Part shown: in pieces, positions 15,098-28,300 of the stretch | Position numbering within the stretch: position 1 is the stretch's first letter | How the letters are laid out: every line of letters begins with the position of its first letter | Source of the DNA: Heterostelium album PN500 | Lineage: Eukaryota > Evosea > Eumycetozoa > Acytosteliales > Acytosteliaceae | NCBI RefSeq assembly: GCF_000004825.1 | Contig: NW_008805090.1 | Coordinates: 496,001 to 560,000, forward strand | Direction: 5' to 3' | Length of the DNA: 64,000 nucleotides | Position numbers and translations under genes: made by a program | Notes under the pieces: generated by a model | What the model saw: the letters and a program-made list of their open reading frames with translations, nothing else | Databases searched by the model: none | What the model was told of the DNA's origin: nothing

Positions 15098-16966
15098 ATG
15101 ATATCATTAAGATATAGTTTATTATTTACGATTGTTGCGACCATACATTTGGTTGTAGCTCAAATACCTTCGAACATTCCAGTGTATTCTACAAAGTTGG
15201 AATCACCTACATCCAACCAATTTGTTGTTTACCCTGGAAATGATTCTACTGCAATGGCTCAAGCTGCATATACAAATCAGATGATGGAGATAGGCTGGGG
15301 TTACATATCGATCACCACCAACCCTGATTTCACCGATTTTCAACAGGCAATGGCTGCAGGTTTCATCGAAGGTTATCTCTCTGCCGATATGATTTGGCAG
15401 ACATGGTACAATATCTATGTTAACGAGTATAACAATCAATCGGTTCCAAGTTCGATTATTGATTGGTCAGATGAAAACTTGGCATACATTTACAAACAGG
15501 TCGAAGCTAATACCAATGATCCATTCTGGATTCATATCAGTCTTATTGTTACTCAGATGTCATCAATGGTAGATGGATACAACAGCGCCAACACCGATCC
15601 ATCTAAAGAACTCACAATGTTGGAATTCTACTTGATGAACAGTGATGGAGATATGGGTGATATCAGTTATGCACTCAACCTTACAACCGAACAATATAGA
15701 AAATCATTAATTGCTGCCGATGGACTACCAAAAGAAATTTCAAAGAAAGATTGGGTCAAGAGATTCGAACATTGTTCTTCTTTAATTAAACTTACAGATG
15801 ATCTCTCTGAATTGTATTCTGGTAAATATTAGCTTCTTATTTAATAATATATAGAGGTTGACTTACTAATTAAGATCTCTTTAGCTCATACATCATGGAG
15901 TAGTTATTATGTAATGGTTAGAATGTTTAAATCATACAATTTGAAATACTCTGCATTCGCTAGTTCACATTTGGTTATGTTCTCTGGTTACCCTGCAACA
16001 CTTGCATCTTGTGATGATTTCTATTTGTTAGACACCAGATTAGTAGTAACTGAAACTACCAATGGATTATTAAACAATAATTTGTATAACCTTATCAACC
16101 CTCAATCGGTTTTAACATGGATGCGTGCAATTGTTGCTAATCGTTTGGCTCACAACGGTCCTTCATGGTGTGAGGCTTTTTCAAACGAAAACAGTGGTAC
16201 TGTAAGTTATATCGCTTCCTCTTCTTAAGTAATCATTTCTTAGATTAGATTGACTAATTCGTTTATTAAATTATAGTATAACAATCAATGGATGATTACA
16301 GACTATAATAAATTTGTAAAAGGTGTTAGAGTACGTGACGGTACACTTTACGTTTTGGAACAGATTCCAGGTTATATTGAATACGCAGATGTCACCAATA
16401 TTCTAAGAACTGGTTATTGGTATGAAGTATAATATAAATAACATTCTTAAAATAATCGTTATATTAACCTAATTCTTTTAAAGGCCATCCTATAATGTTC
16501 CATATTTCGAAAACATTTTCAATATGTCTGGTTTCAATGATACAGGATCAAGTGACTATGAGGCATACGAAGAGGATCCACGTTCCCAAATATTTAGACG
16601 AGATGCCAACAAAGTATATTCAATGTCTGATTTCCAAGCAATCATGAGATACAATAATTTCCAACACGATCCACTTTCCCAAGGAGATGCTGCCAATCAG
16701 ATCTCTAGCAGATTCGATCTTAATCTACCAACTGCTCAAGATTATGATGCCTTTGGTGGAATCGATAGTAAAGTAACCTCCTATCAGTTGGTCAATCAAA
16801 TGATAGCATTAGCACAATCTGGTCCGACTCGACTCACGATCAACAACCACCCTTCCAATGGTCTGCAGCTAATTGGACAGCTGAGTACCCAACAATCGGA
16901 ATGCCAAACACATGGAACTTCACTTGGGTAACATTCGAAGATACTACTTTTTCAGTTAGTCAATAA
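15098..16966 (+). CDS. Phospholipase B-like protein (lamina ancestor/PLBD family), secreted or lysosomal
   Basis: Ntn-hydrolase of the phospholipase B-like family, known in Dictyostelium for releasing fatty acids from phospholipids in the endolysosome or medium. Exons: 15098-15821, 15885-16201, 16277-16419, 16484-16966. A signal peptide occupies residues 1-21 (MISLRYSLLFTIVATIHLVV). The motif HCSSLIKL at about Cys226 is the expected autoprocessing site and nucleophile. It is followed by the family signatures TSWSSYYVMVRMFKSYN, SGYPATLASCDDFYLLD and LRTGYWPSYNVPYFENIFN. The C-terminal part DQQPPFQWSAANW to VTFEDTTFSVSQ lies in a different frame from SGP just before it. A single base is missing near 16823-16832, and exon lengths sum to 1,667 nt, one short of 556 codons. 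It would otherwise be full length (about 555 aa). Several Asn-X-Ser/Thr sites fit a secreted glycoprotein. Confidence 0.9.
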
Positions 16967-17157
16967 ATAAATACCTCATAATTATTATAATTTAAATGAT
17001 AAACCAATCCAAATATTCATTATTATCAATATTTACAAATATATTAATTTGCAAAACTTGTTGAGGAAAAATAATTTTTCGTTTTATCATGGTGAGGTTT
17101 CATTTATTATTAACAAACTTTAAAAATCAAATATATTATTATTTATTTAAAAAAATT

Positions 17158-20100
17158 TTAATTGAATTTTCTTGAATTATTTGAATTCATCCAATGTTTG
17201 TATAGGCTCTTGAGTTTCTTTTGGGATAGAGTCAGAGAACAATCTGGAGTTAAACTGGCAACTCCGTCTGGGGATAGATAAATTCCGAATGGGAAGAAGT
17301 TGGTAGTTTTACCATGCTCCTCTTTGAGTACTTTTACAAGTGGGTTGTCAACTCCCATGAACATTCCAAGTGGCGTATTTGGACATCTGTATGAGTGAAT
17401 ATAGGCACTTCCTTTACAATTTTCAGTGGCACAGAAACCTAGTGAACAGAACATACAAACGGTCTTCTTAAGACTCTTACAGTTGTCACAGTGTCCATAT
17501 TCGAGAGAATTGGTGAGGAAATCAATGTACTTCTCTGGCAAATTGATAAACTTGGGTAATCTCTTGAACGATGAAGGTGGTGGGAAGACACCAACAAACT
17601 TTGATCCCTTTGGTGTCGATTGCAAGGTGACGTAGTGATCGATGAGTGGAGTGAAATCCATGGCGGCCATGAACTTGTCGATTGGCTTGACACCGAGATA
17701 GTCACGGATCTTATTGAAATCAGAGAAATCTTCGAGTGAGATCTCTGATTTGTTGTCGGGGATGTAGAACTCACGGAAGAGATACATCTTACGAAGGTAT
17801 GGGTGAATTTGATCGTTGAATTGCTCGATCAACTCGTTGGACATGGTTGTTGATTTGAGCTCGGCGATAAACTCCTTGAGGTTCTTCTTGTTGAGAATTT
17901 CATCGGGACGTGTTCTCATAAAGTGCACCAAAATAATTGAGAACACATAGTAGATGTATCCATTGACTATACAATTGAATGGATCACAGTTTGAAAGGAA
18001 TACCTGGTAGGTCGATGCAATGAATGGATCCATCAAGAAGATATAGTTATTTTCGAGTGGCAAACGATTCTCGGGCGTGGTTGGAACGTTGCATGCCATG
18101 ACCACATTGAACAGCCGCTTGAGTGTGGCCAACTCCTTGTTGAACTCGACTTGCTTCATGAGGAAATATGGCTCATTGCTATAGTATGAGGTCTTTCTTG
18201 ACTTGAGCTCTAGAGTCTCGGCGTTTTGAAGTACAAACTTCCAGAGGTATCTCTCGATGACAGTGACATTCTCCTTGTTGAACAAGAAGAAATCGAATCT
18301 ACACAAACTGGTAAAGAATAACTTTCTTGCTTCGAGTGACTCGATGGTGTTGTCGACGGACAATGGGATGATGATGTTGGAGGACAACGAACACAATGGA
18401 CAAGAGAATCCTTCTTCGAAATTTGGGAATAACTTACGAAGACAGGTTTGATGGATATTGTGTGAGCAAGAGGTGATATAGGTCGATGCCGAACGGTAGA
18501 ACAAGAAACATGCAAACAAGGTTGGGTCATCATCTTTGCTCGGGAGATATGGTAATGATCCTGGATTGATTTCACTGAAGAAGTATTCCTCCAAGAATGT
18601 TACATAGTCATCTGGAAGAGTTGGGTCGGCAATATACTTCTCGACCTCGAGCTTATTGTGGAGTTGAACGGTCGAAGTAATATCGATGTAACCAATCGAA
18701 TAGAGTAGCTCTTGTTCCTTTCCGGTTTGGCAAACAATACAGCTCTCATCGTGATTGACTTCCTCGTGGTTGTGCTCTTCACCTTCGACAATCTCTTTGA
18801 ATCTGTTGGGTGGTGGAAGAGTTGGTGATGGAACTGCAGGTGATGGCGAGTTGGCAACGTCCGGTGTGACATCGCCAGATGAAGATGCACCTGGAATTGC
18901 CAAAGAAGGTGATGTGGGGAGTGGTGAGTTGTTGTTGTTGTTGCTGTCAGTGTCTTCCTTTTCGAGATCGTTCAAGAATGATTGTTGTTGTTGCTTCATT
19001 CTCTCAGAGATCTTCTTGGCACGCTCAGATACCGCCTTCTTTTGGTTGATCTCTTCGGCAGAGAGTTGATTCTGATTGAAATCGATACCTGCCTTCTCAA
19101 AGAAATCTTTGAAGTTTGCATTGAATTGATTCAAGAATTGGAAGACATGCTTGAGGAGTGTCTTCTTTTCGAGATTCAACGATTGCTTGGTGGACACCCA
19201 GATGTTGCAGAGTAGATCCAACAATGAGAGTGGCTTCTTGACACCGACGGTGACCTCTACGTTGTAGGTCTTGATCAAATTGAGCACAGAGAAATTACGC
19301 TCGAATTTGACTTGAGTCTTATCCTCGGCAGCAAAGAATGCATTGATAGTCTCGTGGAGGTAATCGAGTGTTGGCTTGTCCATGGTTTCCATTGCCTCTT
19401 TGAATGAGTTGATACCAAGACACAACATGTATAGGAAGTCATTGACAACGATGTCTGTCTTCTTCAAGAGCAAACGAATGACTGTTTGGAGATCGAATGC
19501 GTCATCGTAACTAACATAGTCATGCTCCAAAAAGTCTAAAATAACAGTAAAGATAACCTCAAAGAGTGTTGGCTCGTTGTAGATGTTGTCGACCTTGACA
19601 AACTCTGGGTGGAGTGGAGTGAGCTTTGGTGGAGCTGGGAATTCATCTGGGAGCTTGGCTCTCTTCTGGTAGTTACCATAGTTCATGATAGTCTTGCTCT
19701 TCAAGAATGTCTTGAACTTCAATGAGAGGAATGGATAGTACAAATCGATATCCTTCCAGTATTCATCCTTCAACTCACGGACCTTATCCTTCTTTACAGA
19801 GACCTGATTGACAATCTCCTCAATCTTTTCCTTTGGAACATCCTTAAAGATGAATCCCAAATTGAACTAAAAGAAAATTATTCATCAGTTAGTAAGTAAG
19901 TTTAATAATAAAAAAAGAAAAGATAGACAGACAGATTAATCTATCGATTTTACATACATTATCAAATACAAAGAAACCAGCAGAAATAACTTGAATCAAA
20001 TGATGTCTGATCTCAGCATCTGTTGGATTGATAGTACCTCTAACTTGGAATGATGAAATCAACAATGCAAATAATTCATTGAATGCAGATGATGTATCTA

Positions 20101-22320
20101 TAATAATAAACTAATAGTTAATATCTTGTAAAGAGATCCCACAGGACTGTGTTTTGGAAAAGATGATTTCGATTGATTACTTACTGTAGACATCGACCGA
20201 AGTGATGACATTGAAGAATGCATGAATAAAGTGTCTTGGACCAAGTGACATCAAACCCATTTGAAGGGCAAACAAGTCGTTCATCATTGTAATGTCAGTG
20301 AAGAACTCTGTTGATTGACGTAGATTCATTAAGCTTTCCTTTGGATCAAACGATGGATCGTAAGAGATATAGCAAACTCTGAACAACAAGATTGTGTTGA
20401 CCATATTAACGACTTCCTCTACACCGAAATCAGCCAATTCATGTACCATATTATAGTTTCCTTCGAGGATAGCAGTTGCCAACATTCTGTACAATGGGAA
20501 ATGAACTGGGATTTCACTATATTTAAACTTTTGGAAGAAATCTTGATGTGGTAACAATAATCTAATATATATAAAAGAGTTCAATTAGAAAATCTAATAG
20601 TTCATTACTTGTGTGTGTGTGTGATTGTACACTTACTCATTTCTTAAATAAAGTTGTGGATAAACTAATTTCTTAAGTTGAGCAATGGTCTCAGTGATGA
20701 TTTTCTTTGGTACGGTTGGATCATCATGGAGAGTGGAGATGATGTTCTTTGTGGATTGCATTAAACGATGCTCCAATGATACCAAGAAACATGTTGTAGT
20801 GATAGTTGGATCGACAAACTGTGGTGAGATGAAATTGTGGAGAGCCAACGCAAACTCAAAGAACAACTTGAATATCTTTTTGTCATTCATAAAGTAGAGA
20901 GCTACCTCTTTGTTCTTTATCAACTTTGGGAAACTAGTGAAATCAGATTGCAACATAACTTCTCTTTCAATTGGTTTATCTGATTTATAAAATGGTTCTA
21001 AAATTGGCATATATGTTTTCTATAACAATATATTAGTAAACATTGATATTTGATATTATGGTTGAATCAGTTACTTACATGTGTTTGCAATAGTAGCTCC
21101 ATGTAGTTGTTGTTTGATGAATAACCGGTTGAGAATGGAATCAAAATTGATTTGGTTTCCATGTAGAACGAACCGATGAGCAACATCATCTCGGTGGAGA
21201 CTGGATCACGCGGTGTGAAGATGTCGACGTAGTTCTTGAGGTACTCCTCAAAGAAGATGATCTTGAAGAGACGGTGGTTGTCAATGAGCAACGTCAAGAG
21301 GTCGAGGAAATAGTTCAAGAGGTGTGGACGTCTGAATATGTATGGCAGGAAGTGGTGAGATTCGATCGAGTGATTCTCGGTGGTTGGGAATGGCAGCGGG
21401 GTCGGGTTGTTCAGGTTGAAGTTCGACGGGTCGAGTGTACGCGACGACGTCTCCTCGGAGATGATGTGAATCAAGATGGAGGAACGCGACGCCAAGAACG
21501 ACAGCCACTCGATGATCACCTCGATATTCGGCTTGTTCGCTTCGAAATCCGAAGGCATCGTAGTCACTCTCTGAAGATAGGCAAACAGATATCTAAAGAA
21601 GAGATGCAAGTCTTTCTGAACGGTCGGTTGCACCATACGGCATTGTTTCACCTGATTGGCTTCATCGACGTTTCTATGGTCGACACAGAATCCACTTGGC
21701 TTCACTGACTCTGCATTACCACAGTCACAGACAGCCGAAGTACTTTCATAGATTGAGAACTTATGTTTCTGTTCAATATGTGGACCATTAAAGAAACAGC
21801 TTGGACCTAGAATTTAGTATATTACAAGAAGTTAAGTAAGTAATTAATTAATTCATTGATAATAATAACAAACTTATTATTATTATTATTTTAACAATTT
21901 GTTTATTACTTACAAATACAACTGTTCTCAAGAGTAGTACATGAATTACAAATAAAGAACCATGCTGGTTTACTTCTTGTTTCTAAATTAATTAAAAGTT
22001 AATTTGGTGTGTGTGGTGTGTGTGTTAGATTATTTTGTTGTTGTTATTGTTGTTTGAATTATAATATTATATATTTAGGATAGTTTACCATATTGACATT
22101 TTAGAGTATCGTCAGATGGATATTTATCAAAGAAGTTCTCGACTTCCATGAAACAACATTTCTTAAAGAGGTACTCAAGGTGATCGTTGGTGACGGTCTT
22201 ATCTTTCAGTTCATCGAGAACCATCTTGAAGGTTGGTACCTCTTTAGCCTCGACTGGCACCTCTGATCTTCCATCTTCATTGCTCTCGTTGTTCTTTACT
22301 AAAGAAGCTGTATTTCCCAT
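17158..22320 (-). CDS. UBR-box E3 ubiquitin-protein ligase (UBR1/UBR3-like)
   Basis: Predicted E3 ubiquitin ligase of the N-recognin family, about 1,545 aa. Exons in transcript order: 22320-22089, 21982-21914, 21806-21079, 21019-20637, 20561-20185, 20097-19958, 19866-17158; phases agree at every junction. The UBR box spans roughly residues 85-150, with the zinc pattern NSCTTLENSCICPSCFF, GPHIEQKH and VCDCGNAES ending GFCVDH. A RING-like segment near residues 1015-1140 has CIVC, SCSHNIHQTC and SCPLC, with a low-complexity S/P/N insert before it. The C-terminal cysteine-rich segment (YGHCDNCK, CMFCSLGFC, HSYRCP) matches the UBR C-terminal cap. No ClpS-like type-2 degron domain was recognised by eye. 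The N-terminus MGNTASLV fits an N-myristoylation signal, which is unusual for this family. The start is supported by the T-rich/A-rich leader and absence of an upstream in-frame ATG in the exon. Confidence 0.9.
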
Positions 22321-23416
22321 CTTTTTATTATTATTATTATATTAACTTATCTTATCTTATCTGAATCTATTTATTCTATCTTTATCTTAATCTTAAAAAA
22401 GTTTTATTATTTTAATGTTTTTTAAAATAATATCTCTATATTAATTAATTAAAAAACAAAACAGAATAAATTGATCGATCGATTGATTGATATTTGATTA
22501 TAGATATTTATAAATATAAATAATATACAATTATAAAAAAAATAAAGATTTGTTGAAAATATTATTAAAAGATTTTTTAAATTAAAAAAATTAAAAAAAA
22601 AAAAAACTTATTCTATCAGTTTGATTGATTTTCAATGTGTACAGGTGTGATAGTTGAAAAAATATATATAAATAAAAATATATAAGTTTAATTAATTTTT
22701 AATAGATTTGATTGAGTTGAGTTTTAAAAAAATTAAAGGTCTTTGATAAGAAATTAAAAGGAATAATTTGTTTTTTTTTTTTTTTTTTTTTTTGAAGATT
22801 TTTTCAATTGAAGATAAAATGCAAATTTCTGTGAAAAAAATATTTTGGGCTTTGATAAAAAAAGTAAAGTGGGTATTAAAGTTAACTTTAAGCTTATAAT
22901 AATAACAGATAGATATTATTACTTATAAATATCAATCATCATTTGAGAATTGTTAACAACAAATTATTATGATTCATTCACAATATGTCAGTTTGTTTTA
23001 AATATGAAATTTTGATCTAGATCAAAAATATTTATTTATATTTTTGAATCATTATCAATTTTTTATTAATTTTAGCGTCTTAATCATTAATTAACAAATA
23101 CCAAAATTTGTTAAATATAAAAATGTGGAGTCGAGTTTAAAAAAGTGGGATTTGTAGTTGTTCGTTTGTTCACAACCAACTCTGTGTTTGTGAACTGTTG
23201 ACTTTATACATTGGAATGAAAGAATATAGTTATCTATCTATACTCATTCATTGATTGTTCGTTAGGTTTTATTTACATGCAAGGGAGTTTCTCTGTGATA
23301 ATAATAATTATTGAAGCAAGTTAATAAAGGAACTGCTACATTTCTGTTGTGGTTTACTTACTCTAATTTAAAATGAATAACTAATATCTAATATTTGATT
23401 GGTGGTCAGGCAGATG
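22321..23416. other. Intergenic, no gene seen
   Basis: Very A+T-rich DNA upstream of the UBR gene, so probably its promoter and leader. It contains a 23-base T run (22771-22793) and an inverted pair GTTCACAA/TTGTGAAC around 23168-23196. No open frame with coding character was found. Confidence 0.5.
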
Positions 23417-23554
23417 CTAGTCTTCTTTGAGCGAGATGGGGAATGAGAACATCAGTATCATTGCCAAGAACAGACCTGTGAATGTTTCACCGAATGTCAG
23501 TGGTGAGAACACTGAGAAAAGAGCTACTGCCAATACGATTGCAAGTGTTGCCAT
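23417..23554 (-). CDS. Putative 45-residue hydrophobic membrane microprotein
   Basis: Unbroken 46-codon frame on the minus strand, not recognised as any known family. The protein starts MATLAIVLAVALFSVF and ends PISLKED. It contains two hydrophobic stretches (about residues 3-19 and 25-41) separated by TFGET, so a two-pass or hairpin membrane protein is plausible. The start context (AAACAAACAATGG) is a typical A-rich dictyostelid leader. Codons favour TTC, CTG, GCA and ACA, unlike the flanking A+T-rich DNA, and the frame forms a local island of balanced composition about 140 bp long. An overlapping 63-codon frame on the plus strand lacks these features. Real expression cannot be judged from sequence. 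Confidence 0.55.
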   Translation of the reverse strand: MATLAIVLAVALFSVFSPLTFGETFTGLFLAMILMFSFPISLKED

Positions 23555-25328
23555 TGTTTGTTTGTTTTGTTTTAGTTTTAAAGGTAATTGTAATGGTTTG
23601 TTTATCTATTGTATTTAATAATTAGTTGTTTTGTAACAATAATGATGTATAAAATGAAATAAATAATGTATAATTTATAAGATAATAATAGATAAGATAA
23701 GAGATAAAGATATAATAATTGTTGATTTGATTAATTATCTTTTTTTTTTTTTTTGATTAGTGAAAATATATGATTTATTATTGGTATTTATGTATTTCTT
23801 AACAATATGTTGTAATAATTTAAATGTTTTTGGTTTTATATTTATATATATTTGCGTAATCCTAGACAGGGTATAGTTAAATGTGTGTGTGAGTTGACAA
23901 TGTGTGGGTGAATGAATGACTTGACACAATAACACACGCTATTCTTTTATATATTTATCTAAAAATCGCGTTCTCTGGTTTGTTTGTTTGCTTGCTTACT
24001 TGTTTGTTTGTTCATGTAATACAAAAACACACACACATTCACACACAAACAAACAACAACAACAAACCACCGTTGTAATAATAAATGGTAATGATAATTA
24101 ATGAGATGAGAATGAATGGTAAGATCGTTTAAAACTAGTGGGGTGGTTGTTCAATATTTATTTAGTTTTTTTCGAATATTTAGGAGTGTGGTGTGTGTCG
24201 ATAGCAAAAAAAAGTTATAATTACAAAAAACTTAATAAAATAGTTTTTACTTTCTCACTTTCTCGTTTATTTATTTGAACAAAAGAAAAAAACAAAAAGT
24301 TTTAAATCTATCTTGTAGGAAAGAGATAAATTCAGAATTATTTGAAGTCCTGTAACAACTAAAGTTAACAGTTATCTTACATTTGAACTTAAGTGAACAA
24401 ACTTTAAATGAATTGTGAATGAATGAATGAAAATATTTAAAGATAAGTACTTATGTTAGTGTTTTTGTATTGTACCAATCTTAATTGTTCTATTCTTAAT
24501 TATTTTAATGCTTTTTGTGATGGCAGGTCACACCTCAAAAAAACATAAAACCACACACTATAGATTGCCATTTTTGAAAAACCTTGATGAACTTTGCACA
24601 TGAAAAAAAGAGTCATCTAATCAACAAAAATAGCAATACATAAAAAAAACAAAAAAAAATTGTTGGATTTGCAGGATATAAAATGTTCTCACATTATTGG
24701 ATAATTTTTTTTTCAACTAAACAGAGCTCTTTTTAGTTAACCTTATTGAAAACCCAAACCTAAACTTAAAAGGAACTCTAAGTGTTATAATTTTTTGAGG
24801 TTTAAAAACAAAAAAACTATTATTTAAATAAAAAATAAATATTTCGGAAAAAACGACATCTTTGAATAAAAAAGGTTTATTTATTTTTTATTCATAAAAG
24901 TGAAATTCATTATATCCTTTTTAGGTGGATTTTACCATCATTTTAAATAACTGGTCTTATTTTATGATTAGATAATAATTAATAATAATAGACGATTTAT
25001 ATATAGACAAAAATATTGATTGGCAAAAACAAATTTAAAAATAATCTAACATTTTAACAAAAATTAAGTTGGACTGACGAACGACAACAATAATGCAGCA
25101 AATATATTTCCAAGTATTTGATGTGAAAATGATATGACAAAAGTATTATTTTAATTAAATACTTTTGATGATATTTGTAATAATTTAACTAAAAAAAGAC
25201 GAGATTCGAAATACTTGAAAAATATATATAAATATAAATATATATAGAAATGAATACAAACAAAATGAATTGCTTTCTTTTTGTTTGGTTTCTTTTAATT
25301 TATTAAAATTACTAATTATTGAATCTGT
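23555..25328. other. Intergenic, no gene seen
   Basis: A+T-rich spacer with A, T and CA/TG simple-sequence tracts, for example around 24020-24060. Part of it presumably serves as leader of the microprotein gene on the left and as 3' flank of the myosin gene on the right. No credible coding frame or structured RNA was recognised. Confidence 0.45.
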
Positions 25329-28300
25329 TCAGGATTTATTAACGATAATGGGTGAGAGTGAATGAAGATTGGTTGTTGATTGCGAAATCGGTGATGATCT
25401 TAATGGAGATGATAGTTTCGATAGATTGAATTTATATTCCTGAATCATTGATTTGATTTGTTTCAACCATTGACTTCTCTGTACTTCCGTATTGAAACAA
25501 AGAATATATTTTGAATTATCATCTTTCAAATGACATATTTCCAATGCATATTTAACAGCTATAAAATATAATGATATATATTATTAATAATCTTTTGATT
25601 TGAAAATTGAATATTTGATGAACTATTATTATTATTATACTTACAATCTGTATCACTAACAAACATAATTCTTGCTTCTGAAATTGGTATTCTACCTTTT
25701 AGTCTGTAGATGTGTTTCTTTGTTTTGAAGTTGTTGATTGCATTCGTGATGACGCTTGCAGGACCGCAAATGAGAATGAGGTCGTTGAAGAGGAAGATCG
25801 AACGTTGGAGGGTGGTGTCGTTGGTGGCACCAAGTTCACGCACAGAGGTTACCGTTGCCTCTTGTAGGAGAACACGTCCGGGCTTGACGAGATCGTCGTC
25901 GATATTCTCGATGGTCGATTGTATCTCGAGGATCTTTTGGAACATCTCTACTGTTCGCTTGCCTTCGTTGACCGACGTAACAACGATGTTGATCTTCTTC
26001 TCTGCCTCTTCGAGTGGAACTCGCTCCGGATGATGCTCGGCAGTGTACCTCAGAGTCTCACGTAGCAACAGTGGGTACTTGCATATTCTTTGCACCGGCT
26101 TGATAATGAAGCTGAGCAGTGGCAGTCCACGACATCTACTGTCGGACATGCAACTCTCGAGGAAGTTCTTGAATGCTTCGTTCTTCTCCTGTTCGTCCTC
26201 GAGAATCTTTAGAGCTGCCTGCTGGTTTGAGCAATAGGCATTGTACATCTTCAGGTAGTGAGACATCTTCTCGAATGCCTGACCAACCTTGGTTCGATAG
26301 TGAGAAGGTTCATCGTCTTTCTCCAACTCTTCCAACATTGTCTTATTGATACTAAGCAATATCTCGAGATTGGAGAACAAAGTATTTATATCCTTTAGTT
26401 GTAACATTGATTTATCTCTTATCGGTGTTAAGAATACATCTAAAACTATTTGTAAATCTTAAAGTAAAAAGTAAAAGTTAATGATATTGTTGTTGTTGTT
26501 TAAGTAGTAACTAGAATATAAACATTAACATACCTCTAACATAATCTTTTTCAGTTTCAATAATTTCTTCAATGATTTTCGTTCTCATTTGTAGATTCTT
26601 CTCTGATTCTTCTGGGTAGATGACTGGTGGTGTTTCAATGCTGTTGGTTGGAGGTGATAAACTGAATGACATCATTGGTGATGATGAGGTCGATGACATT
26701 GCAGGTGATGATATTGGTGATATTACACTGGGAGGTGTACTGTTGTTACTGATGTTGGGTGAAAGTGAGAGTGGAGGTGTCGAGTTTGGAGATCCGTTCT
26801 TTGGTGTACCAGAGGATGGTGAAGAAGAAGGTGAACTACCACCGCTAAGTTTCATCAAGTCGATATTCGATGAACGTAACGTCAGTCTACCGATTCTTGT
26901 TTGTCTATAGGTGGAGGGCGATGGTCTGCCAGTGGGTGATGGTCTAGCAACCCATCCATCTCTACCTTTTCCATTGTTATTGTTAACTATTGGAATTGGT
27001 TGTGATGGTGTTGTTGTTGTTGTATTTAAATGTGGTTGTGAAGTTATGCTTGTAGTGGATGTAGATGTGGATGTCGATGTAGTTGAGGTTGAAGAAGTTG
27101 AAGAAGGTGATGCACCATGATGTCGTTGTCTGAGGGGTGGTGAATTCATTACCTTGTTGGACGACTTGATTTCACGCTTTCTCCAAATCTCAATGGGTGA
27201 GCTTGGCGGATGGTTGCTGTGACTGACACTTCCCTCCTCGAAACTACTTCTATGGTGCAGTATAATGTCTTCTTCACCTTCACTACTGCTAGATGCAGCA
27301 CTACCGGCGCTATTGCTATTGTTAGGCAGTGGTGAGGATGCTGCAATTGGTCTCTCCTTTTTCTTCTTCTTCTCTTCCTCTTTTCTATGCTTCTCTTCTT
27401 CCTTTCGCTTCTTCTCCTCCTCTTTTCTTAGTCGTTCTTCCTCCTTTCGCAGTCTCTCTTCCTCTTTACGCAGCTTCTCTTCCTCCTCACGTTTTCTTTT
27501 CTCCTCTTCCTTTTTTCGCTTTGACTCTTCCTCGGCTCTGTGTTTCTCCTCTTCCTTACGCTTCTTCTCCTCTTCCTTTCTGCGCTTCTCTTCCTCACGC
27601 ACTCTCTCTTCCTCCAATCGCTTCCTCTCGGCGACTAGCTTCACTCCAAATTCCTTTCTTCTCAAATGTGATCTTATACAACATTGAAGTAATAACGCAC
27701 TCTGTCTCTTCAATGTAAATTGTTTCCTCTGAATATACATCTTATAACATCGTTGAATAACTCTAACTGCATCCTCTATACACTGTTCTCTTAACTTTTC
27801 TAATAATATATACAATTCGTCGGTGAGAAACACCTTTGTCTTTCCTATCTGACTTAAAAGCTTCTTACTATTACTATTACTATATCTCTTTTGTTGTTTT
27901 AATTGATTGATATGTTCCATCTCTAAATACTCCAATATACTCTTTGCCAGTTGCATGTTGTCCGTCGGTGTGTTACTCTTGTTTGTTGATTTATCTTGTT
28001 GTTGTTTCTGTAGTTTTTTTAAAATGATTGAATATCTAGTAATAAATAGTTTGAAATCGCGTCTATAAGAATAACCTTGCTTTCGTACTTGTACAGTCGA
28101 CAGTAAACCAACACTTCGCAGCTGAGTTATCACTTGTATAGAATTGAAGCTATCAGCACTCAACGTTGAATTGGGTTTAACGCAACGCACATAAGAGAGT
28201 GTCGTAGTTGACAATGTATTTAAAAGTGAATTCAACTGTTCAAGAAATTGACCGGCCACAGAAGTACCCGATGCTTTCTTGTTGTTGCTACTGCTATTTG

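Noticed and set aside
17439-18890. Antisense frames inside the UBR gene's long exon
   Set aside because: Shadows of a frame with UBR, RING-like and C-terminal zinc motifs.
23427-23618. 63-codon plus-strand frame MSEMGNENISIIAKN...
   Set aside because: Runs into T-rich DNA and lacks an A-rich leader; the opposite strand frame at 23417-23554 has better start context and composition.
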